The notes under the pieces were generated by a model. The model saw only the letters and a program-made list of their open reading frames with translations. It was not told where the DNA came from and did not search any database. From contig JALIRH010000036.1 of assembly GCA_023055505.1 (NCBI GenBank), forward strand, positions 3,038,001 to 3,102,000: a stretch of 64,000 nucleotides of DNA, written 5' to 3'. This DNA comes from Callipepla californica brunnescens. Taxonomy: Eukaryota; Chordata; Aves; Galliformes; Odontophoridae. The translations under genes and the position numbers were made by a program. Shown here piece by piece: positions 12,143-26,300 of this stretch; position 1 is the first letter of the stretch, and each line of letters opens with the position of its first letter.

Positions 12143-15100
12143 CTAATGGATGGAAAGAAAAACAAGAGGCAAGTTAAACACTACCACACAGCCTTGCATG
12201 CGACATTTACAGAGCACAGTTCCAATCTGTTTATCTTGACAATCCGTCCTTCCTTTCCACCAGCGAGGGTAATGCATACCACCTAAGCAGTGTACCCTGC
12301 AAAACAGAGATAGCACAGTGCCTAATTCATTTCTAAGTCGCTAATATCCTCTTCAGAAAGGCACTTAGTTCTTCCTCCCCTGTCTAAAGGAGGGATGGAT
12401 TCAGCTATTGGAGCTCACCATGTTCCAGAGAACGCACTGCTTCTTACTACCACACTAAACTTCAAGAGCTCATCTGTGGTCAGACTGCCTACAATTGCCC
12501 CTAGTTTTACATAATTATCCAGGCTGGAGAATTTGAGCAAAGGATTTCTCTTCTAACAGAAGACTGAGAGCAGTAATGCCTGAGATTACAGCACTCCTGG
12601 CCTGTCTTTGCTTTGTCTACCAGCTCTACTTCCTACAACAAGGACAAGCTGAGGATAACCTCTCAGTGAAATAAGACTGCCCACTGGTGTTACCTGTTCA
12701 ACCTCCTTCCAACCCTCTTGGAGAAGTCCCCCAGCCAAGGGAAGGAGCCAAAAGGCACAAGGCATTTAACGCCCAGAGAAAGAATCCAAACAGCTTGAGT
12801 AAATTTCCAAAATACACATCTGAGTTTCAGGGCCTGAAGTAACCTGCTACAGCTGACCAATGCAAGGAACTGCTCTGCAGAGCTTTTAGTCTGAGCCATC
12901 CCTAGCAGAAAAGAGCAGCACTACTTCAAGTTCCCTGCAGCTCCAGATGCTGGAGCTAGCCTTCAGAAGAAAGCAAATCATTCACAATATATTTTATGTT
13001 AAAGGGAAGCAGGCTGCATTTCAGGATGGATACATTCGCATTCCAGCTCAAGAAGAGGATCATGGTTAGGTTTGCAAACAGAACAGACACTGCAAATAAC
13101 TCTGGCTCCTACAATGTTTTTTCAGGGTCCAAAGTAACTAATTCACATAACGCTCAAGATCAGCACTTGGCACTGCCCTAGCAGGTACTCCAGTGCTACC
13201 AGATCTGACAGATGCTCAGTGATGCCAGGGTTTTCCTGGCTAATATCTGTAAATGAGAGCTCTTGGGGAACCCCTGAAATGCAAGCATTTCAGCCCAAAA
13301 GTTAAGGTTACATACCCCAGATGTGCAAACACACGGACTGCTGTGTTATCCAGCTATAAACAGCTTTTATTCCTCCCTCAGCTCATAAACAGTTCCAAAA
13401 GATAAATAAAAACAGCACTGATCAAACAAGGTAGGAGCTCTGCAGTACAATGAGAGTTCATCCACTTGGAGAGTTACAAACCTTCCCTGTATCAGCTGGC
13501 CAAACAGCCACAGACACAGGTTCAAGGAGAGCTTTCCTTAGCCCCATTCCAGCTTTGCAAAGTACCCTGAAGGTCTGACCGTGCAAGCACAAAACAGCAG
13601 ATAAAACCTGCTGCATCCAGCGTCAGGCAACACCCATCCCAGCAACTGCTGGCTCCACTGGACCGCTGCAGTGCTGAGAGCAGCTACACCTCCGTATGGC
13701 CCATCTCAAGTGAGCAGCTTCAGCTCCTCTTCCCCAAAAGGAAAAATAATCACAGCTTGAGACACAGAATCCAAAGGGAGGAGCAAGATCCTTCTCACAG
13801 TTCAGCAGTGCCTTCCCAAATTTCGGAGAACCCTCTGAAAAGTTGAAGCCAGCTTGCCTGCCTAGCTCACCTTGCATACCTCTACCGTACCACTGCAACC
13901 ACCGAAGTGGTTCTGCTCTCACTCAGCAACACAAACAGCCCACTGTCAGGCAGCTGCCAAACTGGGGGCAGCTATTAGGAGAATTAAAAGTGGGAGGGGA
14001 ACAAACTAGCTTTCTAAGAAAAAAAGTGTTATTTTAACATTTCCTGAAGTGAGGCAATCGCTCGGGGCTGCTGCCAGCTACAGTCACAACACTTACTCAC
14101 AACCAGGACCTCATCTGGCATTGAAAAATAGAGCATGAATCAGGTCTGGTTTAAAAATAAGGTTACTGGACATAAGCAGCAAGGCTTCAGCTAGAAGGTA
14201 ACAGGGAAGGTTCATGTATGCCCTAGGTTAGTGATCAGCCTCCCTCCAGCTTCTTACTGCTGTTCTGGGGGATTCTATGGGAACAGTGTGCTCAAATTCG
14301 TCAATTCTTAAAAAGAAACGAGACTCCTCTTCCTTTCCTTGTCCCCTTATTACCTGTCAAGGGCAGAAAGGAAAAATCCCTGATATCTTCTAGAAGTCCC
14401 ACTCCAACAAACACTACTAAGTTGTAGTATAGCTAATTGCAGACAGTTCACAGACTTCAGATGCGTGGCACTGATGGGACAGTCCTCACTGTCTCATCTT
14501 TAAGCCCACATCCTTGTACGGACTCAAACCCTCAGTTTTACACCTCAAAGCTGACACCAGCTCTGTTATAAGACTCCTGAAATCACTCTGCTGGGAGTTC
14601 TCCCTTTCCTAGGAGATGCATATTAATGCTGACTGGATGCTACGATGTTTAAAAAGTTCTGGTGCAACTGATTTGCTTCGGCTGGGAGAAAAAGCATCAG
14701 GCTGCTGCAAATGACTCATGTGTTGTTCTGCAGAAAGAACCAGAAGAACTCTCTGGCATTCCCAAGGCCTATGGCACATGGACAAAGGCTGTCAACAAGG
14801 TGCTGGCTGCAGCACACTTGGAAGCCTACAGGCAAGTTCAGCTGTTGGAACATTGATTAGGATAAAGGAACAAAACATTGGCAGGAGGAGAAGAGGCAGA
14901 GATTTCCTGAGAGCTGTACAGTACATGTGAAAACACTGTATAGGAAGCAACAACCAAAACAAACCAGGCTGCCAGACTGCAGGAGCATTGCTGCAGACGC
15001 TCAAGAGAAGAAAGAGAATACAATTCAGTACTCTCCATTAGCAAAACAATGCTTCATTCATTATGGTTTATCTTGCCTCCTGCCAACATAAGCTTTTATA

Positions 15101-18100
15101 ATATTTTTCTCAAGGCTGCTGTACCTCAGAGGGAATCACTGCAATTAGAGACAACAGGGACTTGTGAAACACACTTGGTAGGACATGCCTCACTGCCTGC
15201 TTCGGGGAGAAAGCACCCTTTCCTGAACTTGAACATTCAGCACTTGCCTTAGTTATGACTCCCCAAGCAGCCCAGTAACAAGATGAAGGCCTGTAGCCAG
15301 AATGAAGAGAAATAAGGAGGGAAAGAGATTGCAGTGAAGAGGTCAATTAGAGCAGATCAGATTACTGAGCATATGCCAAAATTCAAGTGCAACGTGGCTC
15401 CTCATTGGGGCAAGACAGTCATGTGTGCTCAGAGCTGGCTCTGCTGTACCTGGCACTAACCTGTCCTAGAAACACAGAGTGGCATCTTGTCCTACAGTCA
15501 GCAGGCACAATGATGCTTCTTCAAGCACAAGGCAATACGGGCACTTCTCTCCCTCAGCAGGACATAGAGATGCTTACCTTCCTAATGGATTAACGCCCTG
15601 CTTATCTTGACATGAGCTGCAACCAGCCATAAATGAAAGGACACACTAGGGAACCAGCTACTCCAAAACTTTTGAACACTTAAAGGTTTAAGTACAAATG
15701 TAAGCACTGAGAGTACTTTTGCTTATCATATCAACAGCTCAGGCTTGCTGGAATTCTGCTCTGCTTTATAAATAATGCCCATTCCCATGGCACCATTTTA
15801 TTCCCATGTTATTCTTACTTTTTCTGTTAACCTTCTAGACTTAAAAAGCTTTGGGACAATTACAAGAGGGTTTCAGAACAAAGCATTCACTATTAATTTC
15901 AGGGAGTTCGATATCCCCCTCAGTTTAGCTATTCACAGCAAGATGATTTGCTGTAAAGACATCCCAAGTTTCAGAATATATTACCAGAAACAGATCAAGG
16001 TAGGAGATAAGCCATTTCAATTGAAGGGGTCAGAGTCCTCGCAGCTCCATGGGAAGCATATAGCTTTTTACAGAGCTTTGCAAAGAAAACATGTATTGTA
16101 GTCAGAGCAGAGTTGGTTTCCAGCTTCTTCTATTTAGCAATCAGCATGAATCAGGCCAAGTGTAGTCTACTATAGGCATCTCCAAGATGAGGGAATCACT
16201 TCAGTTGACCAAAGCATTGTGTACAACAAAGCAGAAATATCCTCTGTGTCTGTGACCCCTTCAGCTGATGTACAAACGTAACCAAGAACCCAGTCATGCT
16301 GACACACACAGACAGCAGCCTTAACTGCCTACAAAATATTGTTTCCTGCTATCAAAACAACTTCAGTTGCTTCCGCAATGTCACCCAGATCCCAAGGGGA
16401 AAAAAAATCTCACAGACATGAGTTCACAAAACTAGATTAAATAAAGCCATCCCCACTCAAAACACTGCTTATCATCCCGAGTCAATTCGCTTCATTCCTA
16501 TCTATGTCAGCACTCAAACTCATTCACCTCAACTGAGCACACAACGAATGCAATCCAGGCTATCAATGCACTGTGTGTAAGCCAAAGAACACTCACCCAA
16601 GCTGCCCTCATTGTTTCATCTGAAGCCAAGAGGCCTTTCCCCTGCAAGTTTTATCGCACAGGAGGAGGTTATTTCAGGTATCTATATCTCCAAGTGACAC
16701 AGGAATTTTAACAGGGTTCTACGTTTATTTTCAGCTCGATTTGAAAGCAACTTAGCAGCAAAAGCCCTTCAAGTCCCAGTCATACATCCCTACAAAAGGT
16801 CAAGTATTTGTGCCAGCCACTCAGAGAGGCACTGTCACTGCCGCTTCCATTATTAACCCCTGAGCTGATGGTTCACCACTCAAAACCCAAAGAGCGCAAA
16901 GAGTTTTAGGAGTAGCCTACCCAAAATAGTGAAAACCAAAAACACTTAGTGGAAAACACGCAGAGTTGTTTAAGCACCTGCGAGGCACTCAATCAGCCAC
17001 TGAAAACAGATGTTTTCGTTAGGTCAAGCACTGGCAAGCCATTCTCATTCTGCTACAAACTTTACTAGAAAGAAAGACCAGAAGCACTTCAGGCAGCAAC
17101 AAAGTCTGATAACAGTGCAAAAAACAGCTCTGCTGTAGCTCAACAAGGACATCCCTCTGGAACAAGACTCCACGAAGACCCCAACATTTCTTGATCTCTG
17201 ACTCAGTTTTAAACACTCTCTTCTATTAAATTTACACTGGCTTCACTTTCACCCGTATTTATGAAGAATATTTCTACAGGGAATAGTCTACACCATTAAA
17301 CACGTGGCATAGTCTACAGAGAGTGAATCAACACCCTACCCTGAAGATTTTCAGTCTCAAGAGCACCTCAACAGGAGATAAAATGTTCTGCACAATCATT
17401 TACTTTGCTTATGCCTTTGGAAAGCTGAACTAAGAGACAGCTCCTGCAAAACGAGACCACAAAAATAAATGCAGTTTCACTCAGGTTTCCATGACTTCAC
17501 TAGGAAAACATTAGGTATACATAGGCGATCTTCTTGGGCTGAATATTCACTAGTAGACAAAATCATGCAGGAGCTACACTACTGCTAGCTTACCTGGAGT
17601 CACACCTTACAAATTCTTCAGGTATCTGACATTCTAGTTGTGGACTAACTCCCCACAAAGACCCTTCACATAAAGCTGTCCCCTTTCTTTGACGTGAACT
17701 CTGGAAGCTGCTTAAGCACAAGTTTTTAATCTGTACAGGTACCTTCATCACTACACCCGTAAAGCCAAGCAGGATCATCAATGCTATATAACATACTAAC
17801 TGGGTGGGGAAAAGAACACACACCTCAAATGTAAACAGTATTCAGTACCGTCCCAAAGAACCAGGATTCCCTGTTTCCCTTGGCGTTAACTCTTAGCATT
17901 AAATCCACCATCTTGCTTGAGTTGCACATTGAGCACAAGATTTGCAAAAGATGGGGTGAACAAGATGCTTAGTTTTTGGCAGGGACCTACCTAGGCTATG
18001 AAGCTAACAATCCACATCACTAAGCCAATGTTCAGCTTCTAAGCAGCATGTTTCATGGTCCTAGGCACCTAGGCTCTGCTCTCTTGTACCGTGAGCAGCT

Positions 18101-18377
18101 AACATAACCATGAGACACACCAGCAAAGATTAAGGAAGAAAGCCAAGAGCCTGTCACTGCACAACTTTCTTATGGCTGTGAACCAGCTTGTCCCAGCTTG
18201 TCTATATGAATACAGGGATCTCCTTCTTGAATCAGATGGTTTCTGCAGAAGCTTTCTAGCTATTTTTGAGACACTGAAAGGCAGCATGACCCCTTACACC
18301 CTGTATGGAGTGCTTGGATGTCCAGAACACTAAAGTTATTAAGAAATCAGCACATCTGAGTGAGCTAAAACCTGGGG

Positions 18378-18444
18378 AAAAAAAAAAAAAAAAGTGACAA
18401 CCCATCCTCAAATAAGCCATCTACTAGAAAAAAAAAAAAAAAAA
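18378..18444. repeat. Paired poly-A tracts
   Basis: Two A-runs of 16 and 17 bp (18378-18393 and 18428-18444) are separated by about 34 bp. They may be tails of old short insertions, but I see no element body attached. Confidence 0.8.
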
Positions 18445-21400
18445 CTTAAGTTTCCATTATCCACCTACCTAGCAACCTCCTGCTAGCTGCAGTGCTGCCT
18501 AATCTAGCAGCATTGAAAGAGGTGATTCTGCAAAGTATTTGTAATAATGGAAGGAGCTCAAGCAGAGAGTTCTGCAGTTTCTGCCAGAGATCTCTGCAGT
18601 TGAATGCTAGTTACAAATGACAACTATTCCACCTCCTCCCCCACCCTGGAGAAACTAAGATATTTCTTTAACTTTGAATTGAACTCAAGATGGTTTTCCT
18701 TACAGAGGAAAGGTAGTAGATACTTCAGGAAGGTCATTAGATTCCTTACAGCTCCCAGATAGCTCACGAATGCCAGCTTGAAGTTACAGAGCAGACATGA
18801 CATTTCTTCAAGGCTCTGTGAAGTAGCTCCTCCGGGGCAGATCACAGCCATTTGACTGCTCTGGTGATCCCATCCTCAGAGGGCACTAAGCCTTAAAACA
18901 GACAAGACTTGCAGTTGTTGGGCTCTAATTTTCACTCAAACCATGTACTTAGTGACAGACTCTTCCTTAATGAGCTTTTAGAACCACAGCACAACACGTG
19001 TTCTGCCACAGCCTCTCCCACTTATGACTAACATGTACTCACAGGCACAGCACTAAGCATGCTATACTGACATGATGACTCTGGCCACCAGCACAATCCG
19101 TAACCTCTCATCCATCCCACATGCCTGAACATACTCCAGTGTATTACAGACAGTACTGTTTCTTAACAGATACTGGGCTGGCGTCTTGCCTTTCTTCAAA
19201 GACAAAAGGTAGCAAAGCTGGATGCAGACCTCTGCATTACTAACAGCAGTTTCTTCTTACCTCCCTGTCTTATGATGTGTCCATTTCCTTTCCATTCAGT
19301 AGGAATGGGCCAACACTGTGCTAAACTCATGACAGTGAGACTTTGGCTAGAAACACTTCATATATTGCTGGTCTTGTAACAGACAGATGTTAAAAGGAGT
19401 TAGGCAATTTGCTGTGGTTTCCCAGCATGCTAGTACACAACAGAACTCAACTCCAACTTTCCAGAACACTGCCACATAGGCACACAAGCACCTGCATTAC
19501 ATGGCACAGTAAGTGTAGCTGGGTTGATCTTGGGACTTCAGAGAAGCCACAGTAAAATACACACTGAACAGAACAGAAAGCCAGTGACTTGAGCTCTTCC
19601 CTCGTAAGACAGGATGGAGTCTTGAGTTCACCATCCCACACAACTGACAGCTCTGCATCTTAGCCAAGGGCTGAGAAACGTAGCCAGAGTCCCTTCCCAT
19701 GTCCCACATCTGCAGCTGCAGAAAGTGACCTTCCTTATACCTCTCCCCTTTGCTCTTCTCCAACATCCTGCTGGTCTAGAGTATTTGTTTGTAGCCAAGT
19801 GGTGAAATGCTATTTTCCAGGAGCAGCTTCAAACTTACAGTTTCCAGCAAGTATTTACAGACAACTGTTACAAACATAGGGAACTGATTGGATGAACTCC
19901 AATTGCAGGTAGAACTCAACTAAACAACACCTAAATCCTGCTTGATGCCACAGGACAGACTGGCACATGCTCAGGTGTGAGTCAGCTCAGCCAGCAGCCT
20001 AACAACCATCTCTCCGCAGCTCTCAAGTTAACAATACATGCAAGTGGATTGCAGACACTCCTCACTTTTAACACAGATGATGTGGACAGGCTGTAGTAGG
20101 GATGAATTGCTGCTGCTTAAGATCAGATGCAGGGAGTTCAGCTTTGAGCCACAGCTCTGCATTTTTGGTGTCTGATTCTCTTGGATGAAATAGCAAAAAA
20201 AGAGCTGTGGCTTGGCAGTTATATCTGAGCCAGGACAACACCTGCATGTAGTTTTTAGGGAAACCCACACAACTTTCTTCTTCCTCTGAGGAAGGCCTAG
20301 GGAAAAAATGACAGCAAGGTTACAAAGCAATGCAGATACCAGAGATGAAAAGCCTGGAGAAAAACTAAGTTACTGCAATTACTGTGCTCTTAGGTTCAGC
20401 CCAATCACTGCTTGAAGTGCTTTGCATTCATCAGCCATCAGCTCAGTCATTCTGCAGCAGAAGCTGTTACCATCTGATGCACGTGTCCGAGCATCTCGTC
20501 CTCCAATGTTTCAGCATGCAGATATCCATTTAGAGAACACACAAGTCAAATACCTTACAGACCAGGCAAGAGAACTCCTGCAGACCACGTTATCATCTCA
20601 CTAGCCACATTTGGTCAGATACTAGACCTTCCTAGTATCAATTTCAGACAAGATCTGTCAAACAAGTGATTCTTGGCTTGTGCCAGGAACACATTCTGTG
20701 GGGACAGTATTTCCTTATATTGAGATTAAAATTTTTTGGTAGAGCTCTATTGAATGCTGCTTCCACGTTGATTCAGTGCAGCCTCTGCCTTATGGGAAAG
20801 CATGAATGTCTTGGAGTCTTGAAAGAGCATATTTCAAGGAGAAAAACTAGGCTAGCATAGTAATTCTAACAGCAGAAATCACCTGCAAGAAGCACAGGCT
20901 TTTCACAGTTCCAATCTCCTTGCATGTACTCAAGAGACAGCTCTGATCTGTTTGCAGACTACGGGAAACCAGTCATACAGTTAGCAGGAAGGCAGACCAC
21001 ACGACTCTTTCACCAGTCCCAAAGGTGAACCTTTCCTATACTTTTGAACCTGTCTGACCACCTCAGTCACTCTTCTCTTTAGTTATTGAGACTGTGCATG
21101 TAAATGAGTGGTGTTTCCAGGGGATGCCTCCCATCCCAGTAAGGCTGAAATCTGTTTGGCATACAGCAAGCACAGAAAGCCCCAGTTTTATAAACAAGCT
21201 GCACTTGAAAGACTAGTTTGTGGGACTGAACTACCAAGCACACAGTACTTGTCTTACAACTTCCCTCTTCCTTAGCAACCGACTCCATGCTGCCTTCCAC
21301 TGCTGCACTGCCTTCAAATTAAAGAGCACTTCCCTTTTTCTTTTAATTAAAACAAACAAACAAAACAACAACAACAGAACACCAGAACCTTCTATGAACA

Positions 21401-23104
21401 AAGATTACACTTGTAAGGCTCTGTTCAGACACCACGTAACATTGCCCTTAGACCATACTAAGAATTTAGCAGCTCCAAGACAGTGAAGTACTAACACAAG
21501 CAGCAGGGAAATATCTAAGGAGAGCTCTTCTTCAGGACCTGGTGGTTAGATAGCTACTCAAGCTACCAACAATTATTGTTGGCTAGCACTACCTTCCTGA
21601 AGTCATTGAATAGATGGAGTAACCAGCTGTTTAGCTCTGGTATTCAGAGTATAAGGTCAGCACCCAGCTAAGAGGGCATTCCTGCCTCATGTTTCTTTCT
21701 CCTTCCCTTCGGCTCTGAAGCTGCAATGTAAGCTGCATTTAGAAAAGCATTTCCTCCACAGTTGGACCACTAGTTGTAAACAGCTGATGTTTACACACGG
21801 AGCTATTTGCATTAAAGAAGTCCACCTAATCAATAATGAGACACCTCCTTATGCAGAACTCCATGCCTGCAGTACATCCCCATTTACTAGTTTGGGCTCT
21901 AAACAACTTGCTGCCCAGCCCTCTCATCCACTGAAGCATCTACTGATAAGAAAATGCTAATGAATTAGAATGTGGAAGAGAACAGTGATTGGGAAGAACA
22001 GAGCTTGATGTTTCTACTTCTGTTGAAAGTTTCTACTCCTGTACTAGAAGCTCTTTTCCGCTGAGACTGTAATATTGGACAAAACAAGGCAACAAAACAA
22101 ACAATCCAATTACAAGGCCCTCCTTTCTCCCTGAATTGAGCTAAAAAGGGATCACAGTGTGGTCTATTGCTAGCAGCAGCCCTGTTAAAAGAAATCCACG
22201 TTAAAGGTCCCAGCAGTTGTCTACCAGAACTCCTTATCTTTCTTTCTCCCTCCTTAGGCAACACCAGGAAAGAGCAGATCAGCTTGTACAGCTGCATCTT
22301 GTGCTACCCTCTCCAAGTCCAGGGCAGGTCAGCCTCCCATTCTAGCTATCCTTGGCTTAGAAGCTGATTTTTAGAAAGCCCTTCTCAAATACGCAGTGTT
22401 TAAAGCAACAGGGAAAGGACCATGAATCCTCACTTGCTTTGGCATATCAGTCATAGGCTGACAAGTTAAACCTTCCTGTATTGTATCACATACTCTGAAG
22501 TATTCCACTCCACAAAAGCACTTTTCAAATACACGACTTGAAAAATGTAAGATACAGCACGTTCTAAGGGCTTCAAGCCTCACTCCTAAAAGCAACACAG
22601 TCCGTTCAGTCTGCACAGGCCAGCAGGATTCTTTTCTCATAGGAAAACCATCTGCAGTTTGAGCTATTTCAATATTAAGGTTGCCCAGCTACAGCCTCCT
22701 CCTTCCTCTTTTCATTTAAAGATGTCACAAGCACTGCTAACAGTAAAGCAAAAATCCCCACAGCACAGCAGCTGCCAAGTGCTAGATTACTCAGCCTGCT
22801 GCCCTCAGATAGGCTTACTGCATCTGAAGCTTCAGTACACATCTCCACATCAAATACATCTATACTAAAGGGGAAGTTGTGCAAGTGACTGGTACAGCTC
22901 ATCAGCACTGCAGAAAATTGAGATTCGGGCCACAAAGGAGAAAAAACCTCAGTCCGTTCCAACAGATCTCTGCTCCCTCCCACCAGTGTTCCTACAGCAC
23001 CACAAACAATACTGCAAAATGAAGGAGAAGCACGTTCAGCTAATGAGACAGCATCTATTTACAAAAGTCAGCTGTCTTCTGACAATACTGCAGCGAGATG
23101 CTCA

Positions 23105-23390
23105 CAAAATCATTGCATAATTCACGGTGAGAAGGACCTCAGGAGGTCTCTAGTTCAATCTGTTCCTCAAAGCAGAGACGGACTAGTTTACTCAGAGCTT
23201 TATCCGGTTCACTCTGATAAACCTTCACAAATAGAGACTGCACAACCCATGGGCAACCCGTGCCAATGGTGTACTCTCTTATGGTGAGAAATCACACATG
23301 CAGCATTGTATATCCTCCTCCCTGTTCAAGTCATTCCAGACTAATCATCTAGTTTCAGGCTTCATTTAGTGTTAATCCTCAGGTCAAATA
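23105..23390 (-). mobile_element. Eroded CR1 LINE fragment
   Basis: The plus strand shows the antisense CR1 pattern in order: GAAGGACCTCAGGAGGTCTC, CTAGTTCAATCTGTTCCTCA, then GACTGCACAACCCATGGGCA and AACCCGTGCCAATGG. This matches the conserved 3' region of avian CR1 (GGTC..CTAGTCCAAC..GGGCAACCTGTTCCAGTG) as I know it, with many changes. The element is therefore old and inserted in minus orientation. Borders are approximate. Confidence 0.75.
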
Positions 23391-26300
23391 AATCTTGGTA
23401 CATGCAGTACAGCCTTTTTAATCGACAGGGAGTTACTTAAGCAATTTAAACATACATCTCAAGTATCCACCGGTCTTTTTATCTTACCTTGTCACATGGA
23501 AAAAACTCAGCCTTCTTCTACACTATTTACCCAGATCACTTCATCCTGGGCTTGTTAAAGTGTTGAAAAAGAGGAATGAAAGTACATCCTGATGTATGAG
23601 GACCCAGTAGATCTTTCCCAGCTTACTCAGACTATAAATTCAGGTCCTTCCTGTCCTGAGGTCTGTGGAGACTGACGGTGTCGCTAGCAGAGACAAAAAC
23701 CTCACAAGAGGAGACAGTTGAGTCACTGAGGAAGTGATCTTTTTTCGCAGACTGTTTAGAAAGCTGGTCTACTCACTTAGCCAAAGGATGTTTTCACAAG
23801 TCAACACCCCTGCACGTGCATCCAAAGCACAAGTGCACACAGCTACCCAGCTTCTTTAAATCAAGTTCACGCTTCCTAACCTGAAAGCTGGTCAGATTCT
23901 TCAGTACCTCCAGTATCTGACTACCTGCAGAGAAGCTTTCTCCAGCCTTCTTCAGTAAGTCTAGCAAGTTTTAGTAGGATGAGGCAGAGAGCAAGAAGCA
24001 TATTCACTTGCAAAAAAAATGCCTTTTGCTATTCATCTCCAGAAACGTTTGCATTACGCTGTTTTCTATGAATTATTTCCCCCAGTCTCTACTCTCTTAA
24101 GATCTGGAAACCGTAACCTGTACTTAGGATGTACCCACACTGCATCAGATAACTCCCGTGACATGCCACATAAAGGCAGACAATCACTTCTTCTGTATCC
24201 TGACTGCTTGCCAAGCCAGTCAAAGCTTGAATGTTGGAATTTCCCTGAGCCACCTGCTCCATGAACAATCCTGTGGCTCCATCAGTATCCCTTCCCTATG
24301 AGGGTCAGCACACCCCTTGGAAACAATACTCCCATGCATGCAGTTCAGCCACATCACCCTTTAGGAAGTGCTCCACCTTACAGGAACAGAACTCATCTTT
24401 TTAAGTGGAAAAGATGAAAGTCAAAAGCTGGATGTTCACACAAACCTCATGTTCAGTGCAAGCCTTTGAAGACAGGAAGGCTAGGGAGGGCAGGGTGGAC
24501 TGGGAAAAAGGCTGTCTGGCTACTGGCTATGGTTTGCTTCACTACCACAATGAAGGGTCCGAAGACTTGTTCTCCTCTGCTCTACTCCACCTTGAGCCAC
24601 ATGGCTGCCACTCTTGCAACACTAAACCACGCACTGCATCTTATCAGCTGGGAAGAAAACAACCCACAGGAATACTGCATTACTCCAGTGCCTGCTTATT
24701 CCCCCCATGTGCAGCCCCAGGGTTAGAGCCTGGCTTCATTCAAGCCTCATATCCCACGCAAGGAGGGATAGCTTCTGAGCAAACAGGGATCAGGAGCTTC
24801 CAAAGTTCAGATTAATTTCACAGAAGGAAAGCAGAATTAACTTCAATATAAAAAATAATTTTATTATCAAAGATCACTAGGTACTTTGCTTTGAAATACC
24901 ATTTCTCCCTCTGCATCAAAGGGCTGTTAATTTCAGTCTTGCAGGAAGAAGTAGAAGAAATGAAAGCAGCATCTGCTTGGAAGAGATGAATGCAAGATAA
25001 AAGGTGCCTGTGACAGAAAGCTGGCAGCAGTCTTGTGTTTTCTATTCAAGTTTGACCTGGGAACAACAACAAGCCTTAAAACATAATAAAAGCCATGGAA
25101 AAACCCGTTCTAAATCCAACAACATAGCCGGAAGATGCAATTTTTCTTCTCCAACTGCTGCAACAGCCAGTTGAGGTGAAGACTCTAGACAAATCTAAAC
25201 CTGCTACCCATTGTAATCAGGCACCTGGGCTTGCTCAAGTCCACAGCATCCCCCACCACAGCTTTCAACTCCCTCTTCCTTTCCAAGCCTCCAGAGTGAA
25301 AGCAGTTTCCTAGGGATCTCCCTCAGCAGAAAGGAAGCAGAGTCACACCATGGCAGAATGCCTCCAGAATGTTTTGGCATTAATGGTTTGCAACACAGCC
25401 AGCAAAGAAAGGAAAAAAGCATTGGCATTTCTTGTCTGCCTAGAACTGTCTGTTCTCTGCAAAAAGTCAAGTCAGGATCATCATGAGTTTGTTATATAAT
25501 ACAAATTTTTAGATACTGCGCTCAAGTCCAGACCTGTAACAGCAACACAGAGGCACTGAAGTTTGTCACAGAAGTGCATCAAGAGCACCTCAGCTGTGCT
25601 CCGCATCTCCATAACCTCTAATTGGATTTACTGGCAGTTCACACAGTAGAGCAGAGGACAGCAACCTTCCCAATATGGAAAAGCTACCAGGAAGAATAGT
25701 CACCTTGTGTTGCACAATGCACAGTGTTTCACTGCAAAGTAATCAAGCAGAGAGCTTATGTTCTGCTCACACAATCAGAAGAGGGAGAAGAATGTCTGAA
25801 CATCTCACTCTTCTGTCCTCAGTACCACTGAGAAAAGTCCCTCCGAGCACGTTACACAGACTCATGACATGCCATTTTTGGTGTGGATAAGACTTTCTTG
25901 CCTTTTTTCTCTACTTTTTACGCAGCAAGAATCTTCAACTAACATGGAAACCTATACTTCTATCTAACCTTTAAAACGTTTGAAACAATCAAGCAAAAAG
26001 GAGAAGCTAACATAGTGCACTCAGCCTGCCCCAATTCATTGCCATTCTCTGGAGTGGATGTGCTAACCTCACTCCCGAAGTAGCAACCAGAAGATATGCA
26101 ACTCATACTGTTTACGCGAGCAAAGATTCAAAGGGATCGCCAGATAAATATGCAAACGAGTGCTGAGATATTTGTCAACATCTAGCAAACCACTCCATCA
26201 GCATGCTCAGAAAGGCAACCATGCACACAAGCAACAAACCACCCTACAGCCGCTCTCAATAAAGTGCTGAGCTAAGAGGATGCTCCTGGCAGACAGATTG